Shown piece by piece: positions 53,000 through 64,000 of a stretch of 64,000 nt of DNA. Numbering within the stretch: the stretch's first letter is position 1; each line of letters opens with the position of its first letter. The DNA is taken from assembly GCF_932276165.1 (NCBI RefSeq), contig NC_064010.1, forward strand, positions 2,046,001 through 2,110,000, read 5' to 3'. The DNA is from Plutella xylostella (Eukaryota; Arthropoda; Insecta; Lepidoptera; Plutellidae). Below the pieces are notes generated by a model. It was given only the letters and a program-made list of their open reading frames with translations, searched no databases and was not told the DNA's origin. The position numbers and the translations under genes are program-made.

Positions 53000-54930
53000 T
53001 ATTTTGTATGTTTTATCCGTACATAAACTTATTTTGCCTAGTTTCATTCAACAAAACGCTGTTTTCCCATGTTTTTTCACATCTGCAAGCAATATGTTTC
53101 CATGTATGAGTCATCTCATTTTATTTTTATTACTCTTTCTAATTCGCGTTGGTTGCAAAGGTCTGTTTGGCTTGGTTGCCCAAGTTGACTATAAAGGGTT
53201 CAATTGTCGTCAATTAACATGGCTAAAAATATTCTCTGTGTTTTCTTTTAGTGGTCTTTTGTACCAGTTCAGGATAAATACAGTTTTGCAGTAGAAACCA
53301 ACAGATAAAATACTCATGTTGTCAATAAATTCAACTTTAGGTGTACTTAGCAATATTGTATGTCTTCATGCCAACTCCAGCTGGTGTAACATTTATGGTT
53401 CTGGGATGAAAAGCATTTCTATGGAATTTAGTGATGTTGTAGCTTTTACCAGTTCAATTCAAACAACTTGGTAATTATGAAGTTGTCAATGAATGTACTT
53501 TTATACAATTTCAAACTAATAAACTGCCCATTTATTCTTTAAAATATTGAAAATTGGTTAGTTGGACAAAGCACAAAAGTGTAATGGCACTCATTTTAGG
53601 AACGATCACGTTGTATTGACAGAACTGTAATGGTGAAATATTTTTTGTAAAGATAAAGATAAAATTATCTTTTTTGCCCACACATAGAAAGGTTTAAGTT
53701 TCATAGCCAAACAAACAAATACTTTATTTTATAAGGCTGAAATCAGACAAACAGCCCGCTCTGCGCGATGCTCTGGTCAGCCTAACATGTACATTTCCTA
53801 CTTAGCTATCAATATTATGACTATAATGACTGTGGTGGTTTAACCTTTACATAACTTGAACATGTGTTCATACTGTGTCCTATGTATTTTATAATATCAA
53901 CAACTCAAGTGTAATTGGCACTCATACCAGTTTCTCAGTTTAGTTATCTATGCTAGCAGGAAGTAATAGCTAGGCCAAAACAACAGCCAAAGATAGCCAA
54001 AGAAGTGGATGTGAGTGCAGACCCTCAGCACCTCTGGAGTGTCATAGTCTAGACCCAGAGACCAAAAACTTCTCAACTTCAGTTTTTGGCTGCTGCAAAA
54101 TTATCTTTGTCTGAACCCTGTTGTTGGTCTCCACATTATGTCATTTTATGAGGTCTCTGAGTCTCTAGAGGTTAAGGCAGCAAAAATATAAACTTAACTT
54201 ACGTATAAATAAATGACAATGCCTGGATTGCAAGGCTACATGGTATGTTTAAACACACTTATCAGTAAACTATCCTCGAGAATGGCCCTTGATAATAAAA
54301 CATGTTATTGTAATAATTGTCACTCAAAGCGATTCAATTATTCTGGGAATAGCACTGACTCTGGGTGCTATCTAATTAATTGCATATTGTGATTTGAAGC
54401 CGTGACTTAGTGGCTGTTGGAAAATTAATAATTATTTATCAAGCAGAGGAACCGAGTCGGACTCCAACATAATATAACAGGAATGAATAGATAGAAAGAG
54501 TACTCTTCATTTATTATGTACACCATCATAAAACTAAAATTATATATACATGCAGCTAGCAAAAGGAATAACCTGAAACAACAATTTTTTACTCTGTTTT
54601 GCCAGCATACTATTGTTTATTTAATGCTCAATAAATCAATTTTGCAATGTCTTCCATGACAGAGGTCCTGACCTAACCTAATTACATAAAAAAACATAAT
54701 AGTCAGTAAGGAAATAATAAAAATTATGTACCTACATTGAAATTTAATACCTACAGTGTCAATGTCCTGTTATCACTTATCAGCAAATACTTGATAGGCA
54801 TGTATGTTTATTTGTGTCAGATCCAGATAAATGATTGATGATTATGGTTCTATCTGCCGTTTTCGCAACTAAGATTTATAAGTTAAGCAGAACTTCAGTA
54901 TGACATTCATGAATCAGTATTACCAGGCCT
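53000..54930. other. AT-rich stretch without a recognised gene
   Basis: Would be intron if 52800-52988 is a first exon. No convincing coding exon or bounded repeat found. Confidence 0.35.
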
Positions 54931-55093
54931 GTGTCACTCCGCGCATGGGCGGCGCAGGCGCCAGCCTGGCGCCTGCCCCATCGATGGGGCAAATCTAGTC
55001 GGCTGCCGCAAGCGGAAGACGATACAGCGCGCGCTATTTGTTCCTATTTTGTACTAGTTTATAAATGTCGTATTTAGGTATTTATTAAAAATT

Positions 55094-55224
55094 ATGAATA
55101 GAAAAATGGACATAAAAAGAAAAAAAGCAGCAAAAACAAAAAAATACTGTGCCGTATTTAATTGCTTAAATACGGATCGTGATCCAAATTTAATTTTTTT
55201 TAGATTACCAAAAGATGCTGACAG
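55094..55224 (+). CDS. THAP-domain N-terminal exon (partial gene)
   Basis: From ATG, MNRKMDIKRKKAAKTKKY then CAVFNCLNTDRDPNLIFFRL and PKDADR, then a donor CAG|GTAAAA at phase 2. The C-x4-C start, the F-x-x-x-PKD run and the break after PKD-x-x-R match the N-terminal half of a THAP (C2CH) zinc finger. THAP modules bind DNA in P-element-type transposases and in host regulators. The second half (W, C, H) is not secured. A fitting acceptor (TTCTTTGCAG, 56031-56040) follows with RPLRRW in frame, but the conserved C-x2-H does not appear there. The leader is preceded by a GC-rich patch (CAGGCGCCAGCCTGGCGCC). It may be a host gene start, a transposase relic or an orphan exon. Confidence 0.55.
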
Positions 55225-55239
55225 GTAAAACTAATCTAA

Positions 55240-55359
55240 GGGCGTCTTGCACAACAAAGTTAAATAAAATTAAATAGTTTGTCTCTTGCTCTGACAGTAT
55301 AATGTCAGAGCAAGAGGTCATAGATTTAATTTTATTTAACTTTGTTGTGCAAGACGTCC
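55240..55359. mobile_element. Snapback MITE with TAA duplication
   Basis: GGGCGTCTTGCACAACAAAG is complementary to CTTTGTTGTGCAAGACGTCC. The inner arms ATTTAATTTTATTTAAC and CTTGCTCTGACA also pair. TAA flanks both ends (55237-55239 and 55360-55362). It sits 15 bp downstream of the THAP exon donor. Confidence 0.65.
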
Positions 55360-55379
55360 TAAGTATTTTATTGATTTCT

Positions 55380-56390
55380 TCTACGTTCCTTATTTGAAAT
55401 GAAATTAATCCGAACTACAAACCCTTTTTTTTCTCCACGTTGAACAAAGTCTATTCCAATTTTGTTTTCGTTAAAGTATTAAATTTACAGACACAACTAC
55501 CTTCAAAATGTATTAATGAATCGATTATAAAATGTGCGCTGAGTGGGATTAGTGCTTAACGAAACTAACACGTTCTGTATCATAATATAAATTATATCCA
55601 TAATATAAATTATAACGAAAAAAAACATGTTTTCACAAAATTAAATGTTTTAGGTATTCATACACATTTTATGTACTTCAAAATATCTTAACTATGAAAT
55701 TGTTATTGTTTTTACTGGTTATTTCCAATAGAAAAAAAGTTTGGAATAGCTTTGTATTCTAAATTCAAATTAATATTGTTTTAAAACATGACATTCTTTT
55801 TACAAAGTCAGTCCGTTGCTTAGTAAACGTTGTAGTCTGTGGTGCTGAGGCAACCCTAAGGTGGCTTCTTTTTCAATGCGTATAACCACGTATAACTTAT
55901 TATGCACCGTAGTCCAGTGAAATAAGGCGCATATTCCCTCAAAAATTAATTGGTAGGTAAGTAAATAAAAAAGTGTGCGGCCGGAACGCGATCTAAATTA
56001 GATCTTATTGCTTATGGGATGGAGTCATATTTCTTTGCAGGCCATTGCGAAGATGGGCTTCTGTACCTGGTACTAGTTATTATTCTGTGGTATTACTTAA
56101 GTTTGTTCTTAGGTAGGTTTACTCATACAGACATATTATTAATTATTTATACATAGATGTTGAAATTGGACCTAGATAAGCAGAAATGAAATTTTAGAAA
56201 AAGTAATAGCTAGGTAGGTAAATTATATTTGTGTCAGCATTAAAAATTATAAAATTATATGATGATACCTCAACATCAAAACAAAAGACTAATGCATCAT
56301 CAATAGGGAATATGCGTAATTTTTTTTAATACTTTTATTGGATAGTTTTACATCACTTTATTATAGTAAAAAAAAATTCAACGCCAAAAT
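55380..56390. other. AT-rich stretch, possible THAP intron
   Basis: No gene recognised apart from the weak candidate acceptor at 56031-56040. Confidence 0.3.
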
Positions 56391-56702
56391 AAGTAATTTA
56401 AGGTATTTTAAAGAAAGTTAAAAAACCAATGTTGTCATGGTAACAAACGAAAAAGGAAGTGTATAAAGTGTGATCAGTGGCTGTTTTGTAATGGTAATAA
56501 AGTGTGACCAGTGGCTGTTTTGTAATGGGAGCTCGTAAATAGCTGCTAGTACCTCTTTTGAAATGGGAGCGCGCAAACCAGAGGACCTTTGTACACAATA
56601 TTACGCTATTATGCCAAAATGAATATAAAGTAATATTTGTATTGTATGTAAGTACTTACTGTAACTTTGGTTCTCAGTAAGAGAGTCTAGGATTAGTGGG
56701 TC

Positions 56703-56795
56703 ATTCTATTCTATTATCTGTGGGGGTGTAAGAACCTACACCTGGCTCTCTTGAATGGAACCATTGTGCATATCTCAAAGGTCTAAACCCCCTTA
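56703..56795 (-). mobile_element. SINE 3' fragment, GAATA-tailed
   Basis: CTATTCTATTATCTGTGGGG and GTGTAAGAACCTACACC are the complement of the 29730-29940 family's tail. Confidence 0.55.
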
Positions 56796-58091
56796 TCTAA
56801 ACTATCGAATAAGAGTATAAAAATATATGCATATTCCCTAATATTTGGGCACACGGCTCTCGACTTTTCAATAGTCTTTGCTGTCCTTTTCCGCAGCTGG
56901 CCACAGTTTACTCGTTCATACTGCGTAATAAATTTAATGTGTCCAGTTCTTCTGATTACGAGAATTCTTCCATAACTTAATTTAGAAAAAAATAACAACT
57001 TTTGAAATATACTAACACGTCCCTCGAGCTATAATCCTCCAAAATTTAAACTCAATAGAAACTATTTCTGATGATGCCAAAAAATAGTCGTGAAATAGTC
57101 ATAAATAGTCGTGTTTTCCAAAAAAATAGTCGTATCATAATTTCGGAGTTAGAGCTATACTTTATGGAGGATTATAGCTGGAGGTCTCCAGCTATAATCC
57201 TCCAGCCTCTGCAGAACAAACGGTAAGGCCTATCGACTTGGTTAAGGTCTCAAAAAATAGTCGTGAAATAGTCGTAATGACATGCCAAATTTCAGAAATA
57301 GTCGTCCAAAGATAGCAGAGATATAAAGGTACTTTGCTGCAGCCCTGGTGGAGGATTATAGCTGGAGGTTTTGAAAATATCGAATATCTTTGGAACTACT
57401 ATGACTATCGGTTTGAATTATGTCTCAAAAAATAGTCGTGAAATAGTCGCTTCTATTTATTATAATTTTAAGCTTGATAAAAGCTGTTAAATAATTATAT
57501 CAAATTCTTCATACAAATCAAAGTGGACGAGAATGCCAAAGCAAGCCAGTACACAAAAAAATAGCACCGTAGCATTGAAGTACTCATGTCGAATTTATCT
57601 ATAAATCATTTATTTCGTCATACTTTGCATCAATAGTATCTAAACTAATCTTTGGTATGACATTTTATTGCTTTTGCCTTTACCTTACTGTGTACAGAGA
57701 AAACGTATGCCTATACACGCACACATTTATCTCTGTTATCTTGACAAACGATAGCGATGACGACTACGGCGATGTAGTACCTAGGTCAGTTATTGTCATC
57801 CCTTACTATCCCGTAATCAGACAAATATTGCTATCCTTGTCTCCTTTCTAACCGGCATGCATCGCACGCATAGAACGCGTGAACGAACGTATCACCAGTT
57901 GCATCTTGACAAGCAATAGCAAAGCGGTATTTATTACGTCCCTTACTATCCCGTGATCACACAAATAGTGCTGTTCTTGTTTTTTTATTAGCGTTGATGT
58001 GACCGCCACCTCCGCCGGTGAAATTGGGATTAGTTTTATTGAAGACGCAGTACAGGGTAGCACTCAAGCGATAAGAATAAAATACGGTGTT

Positions 58092-58182
58092 TGAAATATA
58101 ACTCATTTAATTACAATCACAGGCCGAAAGTACTTTTATTTATACTTAAGTGATTCATTAAACAATCTTTAGGTAGATTAGG
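58092..58182 (+). repeat. Direct repeat copy 1 inside the foldback element
   Basis: TGAAATATAACTCATTTAAT to TCTTTAGGTAGATTAGG; repeated at 58453-58550. Confidence 0.65.
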
Positions 58183-58452
58183 TTTCATACAATTATCTCA
58201 GTATTATTTGACTATTACCTATAAACATATTTAGTTTAATTTAAAATAATCACAGTTGGTTTATTGCTAAGTAATAATATAATATTGACGTAGTTTAATT
58301 AAAAATAATTATGGTATGAACTTAAATATGTAGTTATTTTACTATTTAAAAATAATTATTTTCTAGCCCTATATCATAATAAGCTTAAGTTAAAGTAATC
58401 ACAGATTGTTCATTAGTAGGTTAAGGTAAGTATAATCACGGTTATAGTCATA

Positions 58453-58550
58453 ATGAAATATAACTCATTTAATTACAATCATAGGCCGAAAGTACTTTTA
58501 TTTATACTTAAGTTATTCATTCCTTCATTCATCTTTAGGTAGATTAGGAT
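58453..58550 (+). repeat. Direct repeat copy 2 inside the foldback element
   Basis: Matches 58092-58182 with a short insertion (TTCCTTCATTC). The 270 bp between the copies is AT-rich and non-coding. Confidence 0.65.
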
Positions 58551-58589
58551 TTAATTATTTTTAGTCTCCATAGTAAAAAGTCACGTGAC

Positions 58590-58700
58590 CAACTAAGTTA
58601 ATATTTAAATTCTGATTTCAGTTTCAGGCTTAGATATACCATGCTGCACATGTAGCATTTGGCCTAGTATACCCTTTTTGCAACATCTTGTATAATTGTT
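58590..58700 (+). mobile_element. Half of a TTGCAACA palindromic MITE
   Basis: TCACGTGACCAACTAAG, TTAGATATACCATGCTGCAC and CCTTTTTGCAACATCTTGTA match the right half of 14998-15262. Nested in the foldback element's centre. Confidence 0.55.
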
Positions 58701-61379
58701 TTAATAAATATACCTAAATAACTTCGTAGGTGATAATAGGGTATCTATAATGCCCAGATAACTGAATCCTGTAGGTGTAGAACATGCAAAAATTATGAAC
58801 AGCCACTGTAGCTTGCGACGTTATTGAAGAACACACGTAAGCTGCGCTGAAAAAAAAATAAGGCAAATTAACGTCATATTAATAAAAATATTTGTTTTTT
58901 TTTAAAATATTATATCCATATAAATATGATATACGAGTAGGTAGATACGAGTAGTAATAACGTTATTTCACCTAGACTATTTGTTTGGTAATTTATTGTC
59001 ATTTGGAGACCACAGCAAACAGTGGAGTAAAATTTCTTATCAGTAACTTATTGCAACAATAACTTGAAACTGCGAACTTTTGTGCGAAAAGGGTAGAGTA
59101 GAAATACTGTTCATTAGTGTATTCGCTTTTTTCAATATATATGTCCCATAACCGACCTCTATTGTTTTTGAGCGAAAGAGATAGCTGAGTAAACCATTTA
59201 GCTTTTGTCCAAAACCGGTTTGGTCGGACGGTGCGTTTGAAACTTGTATGAAATTTCACAGGGTGTGAATTACTTACATAGGTATTTAGTTCAGAAACAC
59301 GTTTTGTCGCTTGTAACTGATAGGTACAAATGAGTTTTGACAAGTAAATTGGCTGTTATAACTTTATCAACTTCAGCACCACAACACTGTATAGGCCTAG
59401 CATAAGCACAATACCATATGAAAATAGTGATAAATTCTTACCCAGGATTTGTTATCTGGTAATCATGTATTCGGAGCCATTGCAATTTTTTAGCGCATTA
59501 CATCAATGCAGTCATGATAGTTTATCGGCGCATTACATCGATAGGCTGTGTTTTCACCTGAAATAATAATACGTAGGCTTATAGGTAGGTTACACATATT
59601 TTTTTTAATACATATATTTATTTGCCTAGTTTCATTCAGAAATACAAACAATAACGCCTTTTTTTGCTATTGAGGGTTAAATATCCACATTTAACCAGGC
59701 CTACCATATGTAGGTAATCGATGATACCCACATATTTTCGTATCTACTAAGATATGTACATGAATGCCTTGATTGCATGTATGCACAATTTACTCGCTCA
59801 TAGTGTAAAATTGCTAATTGAATGACAATCCCCATACATATTAAGCATAGCTATTAAAAAATAATTTGGCTACGTTACTTCAATAAAAAATCATGTTAAT
59901 AAATAAGCTGAACGTAACAAAATGGGATGGCTTGCTTTGATATTGAGTATTAAAAAGGATACTTACTTGCAATATTCAAACATAACATAACATCCACTAA
60001 AAAGGTACGGTACACAAACAAAATACTTATATGGTTATACATATGTGGTTATACAATTACAGTTTTGTTATGTCAAGTGCGTTCTTGTACAAATGACGAC
60101 AATTAGTTTGATCCTCACACTAGGCGTACCCGTATCGTGAGGATCAGGTACACGAGGTAACAGTTTTGGTCGGAACACGCGCTTAAACTAAAGTTAATAC
60201 TAAATTATATAATAATACATACATTAACAATTATATATGAAATGTGATGATTTATGTGTGTTAAGGAACTAGGTACTTATTATGCATGCGTATAGAGCAC
60301 TCACAATATTTTAACAACCAACAATAACACCGATCGTGACCATAGTTTGCACTAAACTGTAAACAAATTATCAAACAAAACATGCAAAATACTAACCCCA
60401 ACTTCACCGGTGGCGGCGCGCGGCGGCGCGCGGCGGCGGTCACATAAGGGACGTAATAAATACCGGTTTTCTATAGCTTGTCAAGACGTTATGCGGTCGC
60501 TCACGCGTTCTATGCGTGCGATGCATGCCGGTTAGAAAGGAGACAAGGATAGCAATATTTATCTGATCACGGGATAGTAAGGGATGACAATAACTGACCT
60601 AGGTACTACATCCCCGTAGTCGTCATCGCTATCGTTTGTCAAGATAACAGAGATAAATGTGTGCGTGTATAGGCATACGTTTTCTCTGTACACAGTAAGG
60701 TAAAGGCAAAAGCAATAAAATGTCATACCAAAGATTAGTTTAGATACTATTGATGCAAAGTATGACGAAATAAATGATTTATAGATAAATTCGACATGAG
60801 TACTTCAATGCTACGGTGCTATTTTTTTGTGTACTGGCTTGCTTTGGCATTCTCGTCCACTTTGATTTGTATGAAGAATTTGATATAATTATTTAACAGC
60901 TTTTATCAAGCTTAAAATTATAATAAATAGAAGCGACTATTTCACGACTATTTTTTGAGACATAATTCAAACCGATAGTCATAGTAGTTCCAAAGATATT
61001 CGATATTTTCAAAACCTCCAGCTATAATCCTCCACCAGGGCTGCAGCAAAGTACCTTTATATCTCTGCTATCTTTGGACGACTATTTCTGAAATTTGGCA
61101 TGTCATTACGACTATTTCACGACTATTTTTTGAGACCTTAACCAAGTCGATAGGCCTTACCGTTTGTTCTGCAGAGGCTGGAGGATTATAGCTGGAGACC
61201 TCCAGCTATAATCCTCCATAAAGTATAGCTCTAACTCCGCAAGTATGATACGACTATTTTTTTGGAAAACACGACTATTTATGACTATTTCACGACTATT
61301 TTTTGGCATCATCAGAAATAGTTTCTATTGAGTTTAAATTTTGGAGGATTATAGCTGGAGGCACGTATACTAACGACTG

Positions 61380-62080
61380 CCATTATAACCTAAAAGTAGA
61401 AAGAGCAACTTGTGTCATGTTCATGTCATAATACTTACAATACAAATTTAATTTTATTGTGTTGCAATATGGAGCATATTTGAGTGGCTCGTTGACTAGC
61501 GAATGGCTGTTTACGCCTCATTACAATAGAACAACTAGTGGCAGCCCATACACTACCAACAAAAAATATAAAAAGTCCTAAACTTTGCAAACAAACAAGC
61601 ATATCAAACAAGAAGTGGAGAGGTTATAGGAGGCTAGGATCTACTCGTATTGGAAGAATTTTTATGTGATCCATCGTATCTGATCACAACGAGCATCACA
61701 AATACTCGGTGACATTAACATTTCTTTGTTTACACTTGACATTTATTTAACTATACGCAAACGCAAAGAAGTTATTATTCTGAGATTGATATATAAAGAA
61801 TTATGACGTCACATCCGCCCTAAGAAAATGGGTGACGTTTCTCGGAAGTTAGAATTTACCGAAGTTTTTTTGTACTTTTCAACTTCATTTACTTGCTCAA
61901 AAATAAATTATAATCAAAAATAATGATGGAGTCGTAGTTATGAAACAACAAAGTTTATTATAAATAATATTTGACCTTTATTTGAACCACTTGCATATTC
62001 CCTATTAGCATTGCAAAGAAACCCCGTCTAGTACTTCCATCTAAAGATTACTAATTATAAATCTTATGAGCACTTGAAAC
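61380..62080. other. Unassigned intergenic sequence
   Basis: No gene, RNA or bounded repeat recognised. ATGACGTCACATCC near 61803 contains a CRE-like palindrome of unknown meaning. Confidence 0.35.
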
Positions 62081-62081
62081 C

Positions 62082-62086
62082 AAAAA
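62082..62086 (-). terminator. Pol III T-run terminator of tRNA-Leu
   Basis: TTTTT on the minus strand, just past the tRNA 3' end. Confidence 0.7.
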
Positions 62087-62092
62087 TGTATC

Positions 62093-62172
62093 TGACAGCG
62101 GTGGGATTCGAACCCACGCCCTTTCGGACTGGTGCCTAAAACCAGCGCCTTAGACCGCTCGGCCACGCTGCC
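62093..62172 (-). tRNA. tRNA-Leu (anticodon UAG)
   Basis: On the minus strand, GGCAGCGTGGCCGAGCGGTC opens the acceptor stem and D-arm, which closes with CGCTGTC (one G-U pair) and discriminator A. The anticodon arm CTGGT-TTTAGGC-ACCAG gives anticodon TAG. A long variable arm (GTCCGAAAGGGC region) is typical of a class II tRNA. The B box GTTCGAATCCC is perfect. There is no intron, and a T5 terminator follows 7 nt downstream (AAAAA at 62082-62086 on the plus strand). Clean folding and lack of copies elsewhere distinguish it from the SINEs. Confidence 0.95.
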
Positions 62173-62679
62173 TTGTGTAAAGTGTTGCGAAATTAGCATT
62201 TGTTATCAATACGCTATGATAACGTACCGTGTGACGCTTTTCTTATTACGTACGTACTATACTCGTATATTGCGAACATATTTTCGTCTCTTTCACATTA
62301 ATCGTGGTAGAAAGAGACGCGTTTTGAGCAATTGAAAATTTTACAGACGTTTTCATCGATTTTAGTCTCGTCAAATCGTTGGTTATTGAACTTTGACCCT
62401 ACTTTGACTTTCAGGGTGAAAGTCAAAGTTCAAAAGACGTAAAAGTTTGCATCATTATATTTTTTAAATAAAGCGTCTACTACTACGTTTTTATCAGAAA
62501 ATTCACGAAACTAAATAAGTAAATACACAGAAATTCGTTTGATCACACAATTTCTTCCAATCGGCTAAATAAAAGATAGGCGCGCTAAACTAGCTCCTAT
62601 TTACTAAGGCATACAATTGTATTGTATTATTACTATTACTCGCAAAAGCCATGCCGTTGCTAATGTTATTAATTTCTGT

Positions 62680-63200
62680 CGTTAATCAAAAATGATGTAG
62701 CAATAGGGGGTGCGGTGAACCGTGTAATATGGCGCGCGACGAAATCGATATAACCTAACCCAACTTAAAAACTCGCGGGAATGACGACAAAATGTGGTGT
62801 TGTTTTGTTGCTATTGTCAAGAGTTCATGACTCATGATTCCTCGCAATTTGTCACGGCACGGGACACCAAAAGGATAAAACCCTCGGAATATTTTATAAC
62901 CTAGGACCCAATTCGCCGGCGGAACCCTAAGCTAAAGTGGGGGGCGCAAAGGACCGGAATAAAAGAGGGGTTCCGCCGACAGACAGACGGTCGCCATCCT
63001 TTTTTTGGGCTTCATTTGTAATTCGCTAGCTTTGGCCGAGGACACAGTGAAGTTACAGTACAGTGATGAAGCTCTTTGTGCTACACTACTACTGTAATGA
63101 AATAATTTAATAAGTATATTTGTTATTAATTTATTCAAATTAAATATCAATAAAATACCTAATGTAACCGAAATGGGACGTGTGCCTGCAAATAAAACTA
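62680..63200. other. GC-richer stretch, possible promoter region
   Basis: Contains ATATGGCGCGCGACG and GGCGGAACCC facing GGGGTTCCGCCG (imperfect hairpin, 62918-62980). No open exon was securely found. It could be the 5' region of a gene outside the window. Confidence 0.2.
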
Positions 63201-63412
63201 CCTTCTTTTATTTACTACTGTGTATAATAATATTACGAAATATTTTATCAGTGTCATGCTTAGCGTAACGTCAATCTGGATCTACATTTCTGGGTTCTTC
63301 ACTGTACTTGGTGTACACTGCACCTATTCAAGGGTTGAAATCAATATTAAATAACTGCTTGAAGGGTTAATTATCGATGTCGTTCGTTGTTTAACCGCAA
63401 ACTGTTGCATTA

Positions 63413-63452
63413 GGGGCCGTCCATTAATCACGTGAGGTCGTTTTTCTCATTT
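63413..63452 (+). mobile_element. Terminal fragment of the GGGGCCGTCC MITE
   Basis: GGGGCCGTCCATTAATCACG followed by TGAGGTCG, identical to the left terminus of 33096-33524; the rest is lost. Confidence 0.55.
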
Positions 63453-63849
63453 TTTGTATATATATATTTTAATTATGTTGTATCATGTATGTACGGTCAG
63501 CAACAGAGATACATAGGTTCGTATGCCGCCGAAAATCAAATAGAACTCGCAATTTGTACAATAAACCAAAATTCATCCTTTATTATCGTGTATGTATTTA
63601 ATATTAAAACTTTTCACTTTAACAGAACCGCTGTACCCACAGCCTATTTATATGAAGTAATATGAACTACTCAGTAGTACCAACTTTGCAACGTTATAGA
63701 AACTGGTGGCAAGGCAAACTGAATGCATCTTCTATTCTAACTGCACACTAGCTTTTATGTTATAAAGTTTGTTTGTACTTGTTTTTATTCAATTGTATAG
63801 CGACATAAATTCATTGTGCAATATTTTATACAATTGTAAAGGATATACG

Positions 63850-64000
63850 TTGTTGTTTTGCATTTCCCTTCGAGCTTAGCTTCGCCATATAAATTTAAAA
63901 GGTTTTCGTTTAAAAAAATACGCTAAATGATTTTAACGCTATTTAAAAGATGTAATCCAGGGTGTCAGCTAACTCCATACCAAATTTCATTAAAATCAGT
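63850..64000 (-). mobile_element. Helitron-like element, second subfamily, cut by window end
   Basis: CGAGCTTAGCTTCGCCATAT, GTAATCCAGGGTGTCAGC and TAACTCCATACC are the complement of words in 43947-44161. Confidence 0.5.

Larger units (their letters stand above)
57017..61366. mobile_element. 4.35 kb foldback element with ~1 kb inverted arms
   Basis: ATACTAAC lies directly outside both ends (57009-57016 and 61367-61374). An 8 bp duplication of the form nTnnnnAn is typical of hAT insertions. The termini (ACGTCCCTCGAGCTATAATC and the complement of ACGTGCCTCCAGCTATAATC) start inverted arms that match almost perfectly to about 57912 and 60478, and more weakly to about 58045 and 60390. The arms contain many copies of AAAAATAGTCGTGAAATAGT words and internal repeats of the terminal GGAGGATTATAGCTGGAGG, including a perfect small palindrome at about 57166-57204. 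The 2.4 kb centre shows no transposase. Confidence 0.75.

Noticed and set aside
56041..56111. Second THAP exon (RPLRRWASVPG...)
   Set aside because: The phase fits and a Trp falls near the expected place, but the conserved Cys and His of the second half are missing and a stop follows, so it was not added to the gene model.

Overview
The window looks like nuclear DNA from a lepidopteran (moth or butterfly). It is AT-rich and intron-rich, and densely packed with repeats of kinds familiar from Lepidoptera: about a dozen short Helitron-like units with an internal CTGT microsatellite and a CTAG end, tRNA-derived SINEs, palindromic MITEs and many truncated LINE tails. Host coding sequence is sparse and no prokaryotic features are present. 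The order and species cannot be fixed from sequence alone.

Region 1-16.5 kb is mostly transposon debris. It includes a 1.24 kb unit (5360-6595) with terminal inverted repeats, a TTCA flanking duplication and a small spliced FLYWCH zinc-finger gene. A short, well-bounded exon of an unidentified minus-strand gene lies at 15309-15356. Region 16.6-20.8 kb is a complete RTE-like LINE with an intact 1067-codon endonuclease/reverse transcriptase, inserted into a small MITE. Region 21-35 kb is again repeats, with nested Helitron/MITE insertions, a second short host-like exon (27379-27441), a pair of 0.72 kb direct copies and a PIF/Harbinger-type MITE.

Region 35.5-51.6 kb is one host gene on the minus strand. 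Six exons join into a 369-residue protein that I recognise as the insect orthologue of CCDC51 (MITOK), a mitochondrial inner-membrane protein with two membrane segments. The introns are remarkable. Intron 3 is filled by a roughly 5.1 kb tandem array of 29 near-identical copies of the last 100 bp of exon 3. Each copy keeps the exon's 5' splice site, and copies are separated by 1-6 repeats of a 21 bp element whose core matches the CTCF consensus. Partial copies of exon 2 lie in introns 1 and 2, and degenerate copies of exon 4 lie in intron 4. Intron 1 also carries an intact, apparently recent I-superclade LINE (45469-50903) with two full ORFs and a perfect 12 bp target-site duplication.

Region 52-64 kb holds LINE remnants, a possible non-coding first exon, a THAP-domain exon, a 4.35 kb foldback element with roughly 1 kb inverted arms and an 8 bp hAT-type target duplication (57017-61366), and an intronless tRNA-Leu(UAG) gene on the minus strand (62093-62172).

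Family names for repeats come from remembered sequence features, not searches. The strongest novelty candidates are the exon-derived array inside the CCDC51 gene and the FLYWCH-carrying inverted-repeat unit.
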